A stretch of 33,339 bases of DNA from assembly GCA_017744515.1 (NCBI GenBank), contig JAGIBF010000091.1:1-33339 (forward strand), read 5' to 3'. This document shows positions 24,102 through 32,163 of the stretch, one piece after another. The stretch comes from Niastella sp. (GTDB lineage Bacteria > Bacteroidota > Bacteroidia > Chitinophagales > Chitinophagaceae). The position numbers were made by a program, and so were the translations under genes. The notes below the pieces were generated by a model that was given only the letters and a program-made list of their open reading frames with translations, was not told the origin of the DNA and did not search any database. Within the stretch, counting starts at the first letter, position 1. The number at the start of each line of letters is the position of its first letter.

Positions 24102-25679
24102 ATGGTAGACATTAAGCCTGATGAAATATCAGCGATATTACGCCAGCAGCTGAGCAACTTCAACGCGGCTGCCGACCTCGAAGAGGTTGGTACCGTACTG
24201 CAGGTGGGCGACGGTATTGCCCGTGTTTACGGGTTGAACAATGTAAGTTCCGGGGAACTGGTTGAATTTGAGAACGGAGTACGTGCGATTGCCCTGAACC
24301 TGGAAGAAGACAACGTGGGTGTGGTATTGATGGGTGAAAGCGGTGATATCAAAGAAGGTGCGAAAGTGCGCCGTACTGGTAAGATCGCTTCTATCAATGT
24401 TGGTGAAGGCATGCTGGGTCGCGTGGTAAATACATTGGGTCAGCCGATCGATGGTAAAGGTCCCATCGCTGGCGAGCGTTACGAAATGCCCCTGGAGCGT
24501 AAAGCCCCCGGTGTTATCTTCCGCGAGCCTGTAAAGGAGCCTCTCCAGACTGGTTTGAAAGCCATCGACGCCATGATCCCTGTTGGTCGTGGACAGCGTG
24601 AGCTGATCATCGGTGACCGTCAGACTGGTAAAACGGCGATCGCGATCGATACCATTATCAATCAGAAAGAGTTTTTTGAAGCCGGCAAACCGGTTTATTG
24701 CATATATGTAGCTATCGGGCAGAAGGCCTCTACCATCGCCGGTGTGATGAAAACACTGGAAGATGCTGGCGCGATGGCTTTTACTACCATCGTAGCAGCT
24801 TCTGCGTCTGATCCTGCTCCTTTGCAGTTCTACGCTCCTTTTGCTGGTGCTGCCATCGGTGAGTTCTTCCGTGATACCGGACGTCCTGCCCTGATCATTT
24901 ATGATGATCTCTCCAAGCAAGCCGTAGCTTACCGTGAGGTGTCTCTGCTGCTGCGTCGTCCTCCAGGCCGTGAGGCTTACCCTGGTGACGTATTCTACCT
25001 GCACAGCCGTTTGCTGGAGCGCGCCGCCAAGGTTATCAATGACGACGGTGTTGCCAGGAACATGAACGACCTGCCAGAGTCTATCAGACACCTGGTAAAA
25101 GGTGGTGGTTCTTTGACAGCCCTGCCAATCATCGAAACACAAGCAGGTGACGTATCTGCTTACATCCCTACAAACGTAATCTCTATCACCGACGGTCAGA
25201 TCTTCCTCGAAGGTAACCTGTTCAACAGCGGTATCCGTCCTGCGATCAACGTAGGTATCTCCGTTAGCCGTGTGGGTGGTAACGCTCAGATAAAGTCGAT
25301 GAAGAAAGTAGCCGGTACCCTGAAGCTCGACCAGGCGCTTTACCGTGAGATGGAAGCCTTCTCTAAGTTTGGTGGTGACCTCGATGCTGCTACCAAGCTG
25401 GTACTGGATAAAGGTGCCCGTAACGTGGAGATCCTGAAACAACCTCAATACACTCCGTTTGCTGTAGAAAAGCAAGTTGCTATTATCTACCTCGGTACAC
25501 AAGGCTTGCTGCGTGAAGTAGCAGTTAAACGTGTAAGAGAATTTGAAGAACACTTCCTGATGGAAATGGACAACAAATTGCCTGATGTATTGGCGCAGTT
25601 CAAGAAAGGAAATCTGCCTGAAGATGGCATCAAGAAGATGGTTACATTGGCTAAATCTTTAATGCCTCAGTATAAGTAA
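24102..25679 (+). CDS. atpA: ATP synthase F1 subunit alpha
   Basis: The 525-residue protein has a beta-barrel domain (about 25-95, VGDGIARVYGL, FENGVRAIALNLEEDNVGVV). The nucleotide-binding domain has Walker A GDRQTGKT at about 170-177, Walker-B-like ALIIYDDLS, and the alpha/beta signature PAINVGISVSR. A C-terminal helical domain ends SLMPQYK. It binds non-catalytic nucleotide in the F1 head. A strong terminator follows 30 bases downstream and no gamma gene follows it, so gamma, beta and epsilon must lie elsewhere if the complex is complete. Confidence 0.97.
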   Translation: MVDIKPDEISAILRQQLSNFNAAADLEEVGTVLQVGDGIARVYGLNNVSSGELVEFENGVRAIALNLEEDNVGVVLMGESGDIKEGAKVRRTGKIASINVGEGMLGRVVNTLGQPIDGKGPIAGERYEMPLERKAPGVIFREPVKEPLQTGLKAIDAMIPVGRGQRELIIGDRQTGKTAIAIDTIINQKEFFEAGKPVYCIYVAIGQKASTIAGVMKTLEDAGAMAFTTIVAASASDPAPLQFYAPFAGAAIGEFFRDTGRPALIIYDDLSKQAVAYREVSLLLRRPPGREAYPGDVFYLHSRLLERAAKVINDDGVARNMNDLPESIRHLVKGGGSLTALPIIETQAGDVSAYIPTNVISITDGQIFLEGNLFNSGIRPAINVGISVSRVGGNAQIKSMKKVAGTLKLDQALYREMEAFSKFGGDLDAATKLVLDKGARNVEILKQPQYTPFAVEKQVAIIYLGTQGLLREVAVKRVREFEEHFLMEMDNKLPDVLAQFKKGNLPEDGIKKMVTLAKSLMPQYK

Positions 25680-25707
25680 TCAGCAATTAAACGTTCTTAC
25701 GTATAGC

Positions 25708-25745
25708 AAAAGCCCCTTCGTAAATTAACGAAGGGGCTTTTTGTT
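25708..25745 (+). terminator. Strong intrinsic terminator of the ATP synthase operon
   Basis: AAAAGCCCCTTCG (25708-25720) pairs with CGAAGGGGCTTTT (25729-25741) around the loop TAAATTAA, giving a perfect 13-bp stem ending in T-rich sequence. It lies 28 bases after the atpA stop. Symmetric A and T runs mean it could work in both directions. Confidence 0.92.
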
Positions 25746-26049
25746 TATTGTAAATCAATGTATAACCGAAACAGTCACGACATAAGTCAAAAAAAGTTGG
25801 CTGGGGCTATTGCATTAGTCAAATATTGTTTCAATCTTTGACCCACGATCAACGATAACGCATCACGATCGTCTCTCTCAAAACAGTACCAATCTCCCTG
25901 TTAAAACCGTACCCAGTTCCTCCCATCCAATTCCATTTTCACAGTTATTAGTTTATCTATTAGTCTATCCTACATTCTACGAAATAAACCGGTCGTTTCC
26001 AACTCCTGTGGGGCCTGAGCATCGCTTTTCCGTCCCTAAAATATAAGTT
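25746..26049. other. Intergenic region with a possible promoter only
   Basis: I see no gene here. A TTG at 25810-25812 and AATCTTTG at 25833-25840 are spaced 20 bases apart and resemble a -33/-7 pair with one mismatch. If used, it would give a leader of about 200 bases for the sorting-domain gene at 26050, or a small RNA. No terminator-like hairpin was noticed between it and the ATG. Confidence 0.3.
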
Positions 26050-26712
26050 ATGAAAACGTACCTGTACCCAAAATTGAATGCTACACCCATTATTCTGCAA
26101 CATATTTTCAGGTGGTTATTATTGCCCCTGTTGTTACTAACCTGGTCATTGACCAGCTTCTCTCAGAAAACTAAAACGAGCACTGGCAAGAATGTAGTAT
26201 TGAATTGGAGCACGCCTGTATCTGCCAGCTATAGTCACTTTGTAATTGAACGCAGTTTGAACAATGCCGACTTTTCGGAAGTAGGTTTATTGTTTACCAG
26301 CGATGATGCACAGATTGGAGAAAATGTAAGCTATGTTTTTTCAGACGACGTTAAGAATGTACGCAAAGGATTTATTTACTACCGTATCAAGATGGTAGAT
26401 ATGAAAGGAAAAGTGCAGAAGTCGGTTAATCATACGGTATATACATTGGATCATCAGCCAACGCCGGTAGTAAAGGTTTCTCCTAACCCTGTATCAAGTG
26501 ATCTCCGCATCAACCTGCCTGTGTCATGGAAAGATAAGTTTGTCTCTATCGAGTTGTTGAACAACAATGGCCAGGTGGTGAAGCAGTCTCTGAACCAGCA
26601 AACTACGTTAACGGAGACTATCTCTGTAGCAGACCTGACCGATGGCATGTATGTGCTTCGTGTGTCGAATGGCAGTGAAACAGTAATTCAACGGATCATC
26701 AAGTCTAAATAA
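26050..26712 (+). CDS. Small protein with type IX secretion C-terminal sorting domain
   Basis: The 220-residue protein has a long signal peptide (hydrophobic core about 22-37, LLLPLLLLTWSLTSFSQ). The short beta-rich body (about 48-136) resembles the module that often precedes sorting domains (VVLNWSTP, FVIERSLNNADFSEVG, YYRIKMVDMKGKVQ). The T9SS type A sorting domain is at about 143-220: VVKVSPNPVSSDLRINL, then DGMYVLRVSNGSETVIQRII. After export through the T9SS pore the sorting domain would be cleaved, leaving a very small cargo. Function of the body is unknown. It stands alone between a terminator and the repeat array. Confidence 0.85.
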   Translation: MKTYLYPKLNATPIILQHIFRWLLLPLLLLTWSLTSFSQKTKTSTGKNVVLNWSTPVSASYSHFVIERSLNNADFSEVGLLFTSDDAQIGENVSYVFSDDVKNVRKGFIYYRIKMVDMKGKVQKSVNHTVYTLDHQPTPVVKVSPNPVSSDLRINLPVSWKDKFVSIELLNNNGQVVKQSLNQQTTLTETISVADLTDGMYVLRVSNGSETVIQRIIKSK

Positions 26713-26751
26713 GATATTCAACGATTTATTTAAAGGGTACGATCAACAAAC

Positions 26752-26779
26752 GCCGTCCCGATTCCTCGGGATGGCTTTT
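26752..26779 (+). terminator. Repeat-borne hairpin, copy 1
   Basis: A 10-bp stem with one G-U pair and a TTCC loop is followed by TTTT. It lies 40 bases after the stop of the sorting-domain gene, so it is the likely terminator of that gene. Confidence 0.6.
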
Positions 26780-27177
26780 CTAAAGCTTTAACAAGTTTTT
26801 TTAGTACCCCGCTTAGTGTTTTTGAAGTGTCGCTTGTCATAGTAGAAAGGGCATTTGTGAAAGAATGAACTTGTGTTGTTACTAATTGATTTTAAGTTAT
26901 CTACATAAGAGTTTATTTTAAAGGGTACGATCAACAAACGCCGTCCCGATTCCTCGGGATGGCTCTTTTAAAACTGCAACGGATATCATGCAGTCATCTA
27001 CCCAAGCCAACTGCTTATAAAAATATTTAGCTTTTTTAAAGGGTACGATCAACAAATGCCGTCCCGATTCCTCGGGATGGCTCTTTTAAAAACTGCAACA
27101 GATACCCTGCAGCCATCTGCCCGAACCAACTGCTTATAAAAATATTTAACCTTTTTTAAAGGGTACGATCAACAAAC

Positions 27178-27212
27178 GGCCAGGCTTTTCTAAGTCAGGC
27201 CTTATTTTTTTA
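27178..27212 (+). terminator. Hairpin with T-tract, fourth repeat copy
   Basis: GGCCAGGCTT (27178-27187) pairs with AAGTCAGGCC (27192-27201) around TTCT, with one mismatch and one G-U, followed by TTATTTTTTT. It lies just upstream of the -7 element of the TPR gene, so it probably insulates that promoter from upstream transcription. The upper stem and loop match those of the hairpin at 6192-6215. Confidence 0.6.
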
Positions 27213-27227
27213 ATGCACCAGAACGGT

Positions 27228-27235
27228 TATGTTTG
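27228..27235 (+). promoter_or_regulatory. -7 promoter element next to the TPR gene start
   Basis: TATGTTTG matches TAnnTTTG and ends 7 bases before the ATG at 27243. Transcription would begin almost at the start codon, giving a nearly leaderless message. This supports the ATG at 27243 over the one at 27213. Confidence 0.45.
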
Positions 27236-27242
27236 CACTCAT

Positions 27243-28190
27243 ATGAACCGTATCAAACTCCTTCTTATAATAGCCCTTTTATTGCCGGGTACATTACTTG
27301 CCTGTATCAATGAATATTATCGTGCTGAGCTTCCTTTGTCTGGTGGAAAGTTGGACCTGTCTGTTTTATTATATAGTAAAGAAGATGTACTTCCCTACTG
27401 GAAACATTACATTCCAGATGAAATGGTTGTAGATAATCCATTAGCAAAGAGAAAAGATTCCTTACAGAAAATAGGATTGAATAAGCTTGATTACAAGAGC
27501 CTGTCAGACTATGCAGCGATTGAGTTAAGGATTGGTGATCGAAAAAAAGCTGTTGAAATATTGGAGAAGCTGTATACGCAGTATCCAAATGAATATAATA
27601 TTGTGGCTAACCTGGGCACTGGGTATGAATTAGCAGGTAATGATGCTAAAGCATTGGAGTTGCTGCGGAAAGCAGTAGCGATTAACCCGCGCTCTCATTA
27701 TGGATCGGAGTGGATACATGTAAGGATACTGGAGCAGAAAATAGGCGCAAAAAAGTATGATCAGATCATCAACCTCGGCATCAAAGACTTCTCTCAATGG
27801 ATCATCGATAAGAATTATGTATTCCCACAACCTGCCGATTCCCTCAAAATACAGATCGCTTACCAATTGCATGAACGTATCGCTTTTATCGCTCCTCCGG
27901 ATGATATTATAGGTCAACTGGTATTGGACTTTGCTGATGTTGTTGCTAAAAGTGAATCGTATGATGCCGCTATTCCTTTTTACGAGTACGCCGGACATTA
28001 TAGTGCCTCCCTGCAAAAGGTAGTCGAGGACCGTAAGGTGGTATTGAAATCTGAAAAGAAGGAGATCGTAAAGAATTTCCGTTGGGCCAGTGTGGTATGG
28101 GCGCTGCCTTTAATAGTCTTTTTCATGATCTTATTTTCCTGGCTAAGGACCATACGAAGGCAGAAGTCAGAGGGAGGTGATAAGAGGTAA
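27243..28190 (+). CDS. Membrane-anchored TPR protein of unknown function
   Basis: From ATG 27243 there are 315 residues. The N-terminus MNRIKLLLIIALLLPGTLLAC is a signal peptide with a lipobox-like LLAC, so it may be a lipoprotein. Two or more TPR-like helix pairs lie at about 75-145 (RKKAVEILEKLYTQYPNEYN, then VANLGTGYELAGNDAKALEL and LRKAVAINPRS). A C-terminal TM helix (about 284-303, VVWALPLIVFFMILFSWL) ends in a basic tail. The frame starts at 27213, but the extra ten residues would precede the signal peptide and overlap the -7 element. TPRs usually mediate protein contacts; no partner is evident. The last codons run into GA-rich repeat DNA shared with the convergent mfd end. Confidence 0.75.
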   Translation: MNRIKLLLIIALLLPGTLLACINEYYRAELPLSGGKLDLSVLLYSKEDVLPYWKHYIPDEMVVDNPLAKRKDSLQKIGLNKLDYKSLSDYAAIELRIGDRKKAVEILEKLYTQYPNEYNIVANLGTGYELAGNDAKALELLRKAVAINPRSHYGSEWIHVRILEQKIGAKKYDQIINLGIKDFSQWIIDKNYVFPQPADSLKIQIAYQLHERIAFIAPPDDIIGQLVLDFADVVAKSESYDAAIPFYEYAGHYSASLQKVVEDRKVVLKSEKKEIVKNFRWASVVWALPLIVFFMILFSWLRTIRRQKSEGGDKR

Positions 28191-28199
28191 GAGGATTGC

Positions 28200-28265
28200 T
28201 TTCAATGGCTTTAGGCTTCAGATTTCTGACTTCCTACTTCTGACCTCGGATCTCCGGCCTCCGAT
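28200..28265. repeat. GA/CT-rich degenerate short repeat at the mfd C-terminal end
   Basis: Variants of TCTGACTTCC, TCTGACCTCGG and TCTCCGGCCTCCG follow one another with a period of about 10-13 bases. The block starts in the 20-base gap between the convergent TPR and mfd genes and runs into the mfd reading frame, encoding its last residues (KSEAGDPRSEVGSQKSEA). It is probably a spreading intergenic repeat that has displaced the original stop codon. Confidence 0.55.
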
Positions 28266-31200
28266 TTCACGAAGTTGCGCATGCGGCTCAGGAATTGTGT
28301 AAGCTGCTGCATGTCTTTGATATTGTCTGCTATTAACAGGAACAGCTTACCTGTTTGCTTCAGCCTCGCGTTGTTGGTATACTTCTGAATATAGGTAAGT
28401 ATTTCCCTGAATGTATCGGATTCGAAGTAAGGCGAATCTGCTTTATTGATGAAGAAGCACTTCAATGTTTCATCTCTCAACAGCATCTTCTCAAAGCCCA
28501 GCTCTACGGCCAGCTTACGGCTGCGAACGGTATCAAACAAGTCTTCCACCTGCTTGGGGATAGGGCCAAAGCGATCCTGCAGTTCCTGTGCAAACTCCTG
28601 CAGGGCTGCTTCATCTTCACAGTTATCGAGGCGGGTATAGAGTGAAAGTCTCTCTGTAATGCTTTCTACATAACTGTCCGGGATCAGTATCTCCAGGTCG
28701 GTATCGATGGTGCAATCCTGCACATAATCTTCCTGCTTGGATATCTCCTCTTTGAAGAGCGCGCGGAATTCTGTGCGCTTGAGTTCCTTGATCGCTTCGT
28801 CCAGGATCTTCTGGTACATCTCAAAACCGATCTCGGCCATGAAGCCGCTCTGCTCTCCACCCAGCATATTGCCGGCGCCGCGTATATCGAGATCGCGCAT
28901 AGCGATCTGGAAGCCGCTGCCCAGCTCACTGTGTTGCTCCAGGGTTTGTAAGCGTTTCCTGGAATCATCGGGCAAGGTGCTGACCGGAGGCGCCATCAGG
29001 TAACAGAATGCTTTCTTATTGCTCCTGCCCACACGGCCGCGCAACTGGTGAAGGTCGCTAAGGCCAAACTGGTGGGCATTGTTGATGATAATGGTATTTA
29101 CGTTGGCGATGTCCACACCACTTTCCACGATATTGGTACACACGAGCACATCGTATTTCTTATCGATGAAATCCATGATGCGTTCTTCGAGGTCGTGCCC
29201 TTCCATTTGTCCATGGGCGGTACCGATACTGAGATCGGGACATAAACCCTGGATAAGGCCGGCCATTTCGGTGAGACCAAGCACCCGGTTGTGAATAAAG
29301 AATACCTGCCCCCCACGCTCTGTTTCAAAGTAGATGGCATCGCGGATGGCATCTTCATTGAATACGATCACCTCTGTTTGGATGGGCTGGCGGTTGGGCG
29401 GTGGCGTATTGATGATGCTCAGGTCACGCGCGCCCATGAGACTGAACTGCAAGGTGCGTGGTATAGGTGTAGCCGTAAGCGTAAGACAGTCTACATTGGT
29501 ACGCAGGGTCTTGATCTTTTCTTTGTGTGCTACGCCAAACTTCTGTTCTTCGTCGATGACCAGTAAGCCAAGGTCTTTAAACTTCACTTCCTTGCCCAGT
29601 AACCCGTGGGTGCCTACGATGATATCTATCTTTCCTTCTTCCAGGCGCTTCAGGGTCTCTTTCTTTTCCTTAGCTGATTTGAAGCGATTGATATAGTCCA
29701 CCGTTACCGGGAAGTCCTTTAAACGTTCTTTAAATGTTTTATAATGCTGGAAGGCCAGGATGGTGGTGGGCACCAATACAGCCGCCTGCTTGCTGTCGCA
29801 GCAGGTTTTAAAGGCAGCCCGTACAGCGATCTCCGTTTTACCAAATCCTACGTCGCCGCAAACCAGCCTGTCCATAGGGGAAGGCAGTTCCATGTCCTTC
29901 TTCACATCGGCCGAAGCCTTGCTTTGATCAGGTGTATCCTCATAAATGAAAGAAGCTTCCAACTCGGTTTGCATGTAGTTATCAGGCGAGTGTTGGAATC
30001 CTTGTTGCGCCTTGCGCTGCGCGTATAGTTTGATAAGATCGAAGGCAATTTCCTTGACCTTGACCTTTGTTTTCTCTTTCAGTTTGGCCCAGGCGTCGCT
30101 ACCCAGTTTATTGACCTTGGGTATAGTGCCTTCCTTGCCGGTGTATTTGGATATTTTGTGGAGTGAGTTGATGTTCACATACAAAATATCACTGTCCTTA
30201 TACAGGATACGCACCGCTTCCTGCATTTTGCCATTCACCTCTATCTTCTGTAATCCACTGTATGTACCTACACCGTGGTCGATGTGCGTTACATAATCAC
30301 CCGGCTGCAACTCCCGCAGCGTACGCAGGGTAAGGGCTTTATTTTTATTGTACGCCTGCTTTACTTTGTACTTGTGGTACCGTTGGAATATCTGGTGATC
30401 GGTATAGCAAATTACTTTGAGGTCTTCTTCAATGAAGCCCTGGTGTATGGAGGTAGGTACAGGGGTAAACTGTATTTCGGCTTTCAGGTCTTCAAAGATG
30501 CTGTTGAGCCTTTCCAGCTGCCGCGGGTTCTCTGCAAAGAGGTAGAGCGCAAATCCTTTGGCAGACCATTGCTTCAGGTCCTTGATCAGCATATCGAACT
30601 GGCGGTTGAAGGCCGGCTGATCTTTGGTGTTGAAGAGAATCGTAAATGGTGAGTAGTCATTGCCTTTTGCTTCGTTGAAGCTGGAGGTATGACCATACTC
30701 TATGATGTGGCGATTTTGTAGTTGTTGTTCCAGCATGTTGGCCGGTACAAAGTCGTCGGTTTTGATGTTGGCCTTTACGAGTCTTACCTCTTCATCATCT
30801 TCCTGCGCTTTATTTCTGGCTTCTTTTCCCTTTAGGGGCGGCGCTGCACTGGCTGCTGCGGCGGCTTCCCGCTGCATGTTCAGGAACAGGCCCAGGTCTT
30901 CTTCCTGCGTGAGCAGCCTCTCTTTGGTGAGCGCCCAATCCTGTATCCATACCACGGTGTTTTCCGGCAGGAAGTCGAACAGGGAGGTTTTTTCTTCGCT
31001 GTCGAACTGGGTTTCCACGTTGGGAATGATGGTCACCTGCAGCAGTTTGCGTTCGCTCAGCTGCGATTCCGGATCGAAGATGCGGATGGAGTCTACATCA
31101 TTACCAAACAGCTCAACGCGGTAAGGCTTTTCGTTGCCAAAAGAATAGATATCGAGGATACCGCCCCGCAGTGCAAACTGCCCGGGCTCGTATACAAAGT

Positions 31201-31732
31201 CGGTACGTTGAAAGCCATAACCTACCAGTTGCTCCATCAGTCCATCGACGTTGATGGTGTCGCCTGATTTGAGGTAGATGATATTGCCGGAGAGTGAATC
31301 GGGCAATACTACTTTCTCAAACAATGCTTCAGGATAGGTAACCAGCAGTCCGGCACGGTTGCCTTTTCCGGCAGCGTGTGCTGCAAAGCGGGTAAGGGCT
31401 TCAGTGCGCAGCATTACGTGCGAGGAGTTCAGCAGACGGAAGTTCTTCCTGTTCTTGAATGAAGAAGGGAAGAAGTAGATGTTCAACGCACTGGTAAGGT
31501 TCTCCAGCGAATTGTGCAGGTAAGCTGCCGCTTCTGCATCTTCACAAATGACAATATGGTTCTGCTGACTGTTGGAAGCGTTTTGAAAGATGGTGCTGAT
31601 AACAAAGGCTGATGCGCTTCCATAGAGGTGGCTGCAGTAGATATGTTGTGGCTGGGCAAATGAGATCCTGTCCGCCAATTGAAAAAGGCGGGGGTTATTT
31701 TTATAACTATCCAACAACGTCTGCAAATTCAT
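28211..31732 (-). CDS. mfd: Transcription-repair coupling factor
   Basis: The 1173-residue protein shows the full Mfd order. An N-terminal UvrB-like module has RGGILDIYSFGNEKPYRVEL. The CarD-like RNA polymerase interaction domain starts near residue 471 (LQPGDYVTHIDHGVGTYSGL). A SF2 translocase has Walker A GDVGFGKTEIAVRAAF at about 623, the DEEQ box VIDEEQKFG at about 724, TATPIPRTL, and VGRSNKKAFCYL. The C-terminal TRCF domain ends near SRMRNFV. It removes stalled RNA polymerase and recruits UvrA to damaged DNA. The last 18 or so residues (KSEAGDPRSEV...) come from repeat DNA and lie outside the family core. It is convergent with the TPR gene. Confidence 0.97.
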   Translation of the reverse strand: MNLQTLLDSYKNNPRLFQLADRISFAQPQHIYCSHLYGSASAFVISTIFQNASNSQQNHIVICEDAEAAAYLHNSLENLTSALNIYFFPSSFKNRKNFRLLNSSHVMLRTEALTRFAAHAAGKGNRAGLLVTYPEALFEKVVLPDSLSGNIIYLKSGDTINVDGLMEQLVGYGFQRTDFVYEPGQFALRGGILDIYSFGNEKPYRVELFGNDVDSIRIFDPESQLSERKLLQVTIIPNVETQFDSEEKTSLFDFLPENTVVWIQDWALTKERLLTQEEDLGLFLNMQREAAAAASAAPPLKGKEARNKAQEDDEEVRLVKANIKTDDFVPANMLEQQLQNRHIIEYGHTSSFNEAKGNDYSPFTILFNTKDQPAFNRQFDMLIKDLKQWSAKGFALYLFAENPRQLERLNSIFEDLKAEIQFTPVPTSIHQGFIEEDLKVICYTDHQIFQRYHKYKVKQAYNKNKALTLRTLRELQPGDYVTHIDHGVGTYSGLQKIEVNGKMQEAVRILYKDSDILYVNINSLHKISKYTGKEGTIPKVNKLGSDAWAKLKEKTKVKVKEIAFDLIKLYAQRKAQQGFQHSPDNYMQTELEASFIYEDTPDQSKASADVKKDMELPSPMDRLVCGDVGFGKTEIAVRAAFKTCCDSKQAAVLVPTTILAFQHYKTFKERLKDFPVTVDYINRFKSAKEKKETLKRLEEGKIDIIVGTHGLLGKEVKFKDLGLLVIDEEQKFGVAHKEKIKTLRTNVDCLTLTATPIPRTLQFSLMGARDLSIINTPPPNRQPIQTEVIVFNEDAIRDAIYFETERGGQVFFIHNRVLGLTEMAGLIQGLCPDLSIGTAHGQMEGHDLEERIMDFIDKKYDVLVCTNIVESGVDIANVNTIIINNAHQFGLSDLHQLRGRVGRSNKKAFCYLMAPPVSTLPDDSRKRLQTLEQHSELGSGFQIAMRDLDIRGAGNMLGGEQSGFMAEIGFEMYQKILDEAIKELKRTEFRALFKEEISKQEDYVQDCTIDTDLEILIPDSYVESITERLSLYTRLDNCEDEAALQEFAQELQDRFGPIPKQVEDLFDTVRSRKLAVELGFEKMLLRDETLKCFFINKADSPYFESDTFREILTYIQKYTNNARLKQTGKLFLLIADNIKDMQQLTQFLSRMRNFVKSEAGDPRSEVGSQKSEA

Positions 31733-31743
31733 AACAACGGGCG

Positions 31744-31751
31744 CAAAGATA
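31744..31751 (-). promoter_or_regulatory. -7 promoter element of mfd
   Basis: On the minus strand TATCTTTG (followed by CGCCC) ends 11 bases before the mfd ATG, matching TAnnTTTG exactly. It predicts a leader of about 5 bases. No good -33 TTG was found. Confidence 0.55.
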
Positions 31752-32062
31752 CGAAAAAGCAGGGAGAGGTTGAGGTGGTTGATAAGTTAACAGGTTGATA
31801 AGATGAAAAGGTGAGTGGTGAATTGTCAGTTGTGAGGGTGTTTGCAACGATGACAGCGGAGAGCTTTGGCGCGGATCGGCGATGCTAAATTGTTATAGCA
31901 ATTGATTGAAATCAAGGTAGTTAGTGTTTACTGCAAAGCACTGAAAAAACGAAAAATATTAATGCACCTAAAGTGGAAATAAAGTAATTGTCTGCGTCAT
32001 GGTGGAATTAAAAAATGCTCTACATTAGCACCCGACTCGATTGCTTGCCATTAAGGCACTTG
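31752..32062. other. Divergent spacer, no gene seen
   Basis: The spacer lies between the mfd start and the flavoprotein gene. Near mfd it has short repeats (GTTGATAAG at about 31779 and 31795). The rest is AT-rich and has no convincing open frame. Because a perfect terminator hairpin follows at 32065 with no plus-strand gene before it, a short untranslated transcript may start here. I could not identify its promoter or RNA family. Confidence 0.3.
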
Positions 32063-32098
32063 CTGGAGCAACTATAAGTTGCTCCTTTTTTTTGTGCC
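32055..32098 (+). terminator. Perfect terminator-like hairpin in a divergent leader
   Basis: GGAGCAACT (32065-32073) pairs perfectly with AGTTGCTCC (32077-32085) around ATA, followed by eight T. An outer GGCAC (32055-32059) can pair with GTGCC (32094-32098), enclosing the T-tract. It lies 66 bases before the ATG of the flavoprotein gene, and the nearest upstream gene runs the other way. It is either a leader attenuator or the end of a small RNA. Confidence 0.75.
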
Positions 32099-32163
32099 CT
32101 GCCTGCCCGGGGGCATTCCTGCTAATGCGTGCGCTTTTTCGTATATTTAAGTAAACTCATCTT

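Larger units (their letters stand above)
26732..27212 (+). repeat. Four-copy repeat array, each a conserved box plus terminator-like hairpin
   Basis: The 19-base box AAAGGGTACGATCAACAAA starts at 26732, 26920, 27038 and 27158. In the first three copies it is followed by the hairpin GCCGTCCCGA-TTCC-TCGGGATGGC (26752-26775, 26940-26963, 27058-27081) and T-rich sequence. The fourth has a different hairpin (27178-27201). Copies two to four form a tandem of about 118-120 bases that also shares the segment around AACTGC and CCAACTGCTTATAAAAATATTT. The array fills the 530-base gap between the sorting-domain gene and the TPR gene. The segment 26790-26912 shows nothing else recognisable. Confidence 0.85.

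Noticed and set aside
24138..25553. Long antisense open frame of 471 codons opposite atpA
   Set aside because: It mirrors a highly conserved alpha subunit gene with strong codon bias. The product has no recognisable domain and no promoter or start context was seen.
26732..27212. CRISPR array
   Set aside because: Copies are spaced at 188, 118 and 120 bases, the spacers resemble each other, and no cas genes are near.
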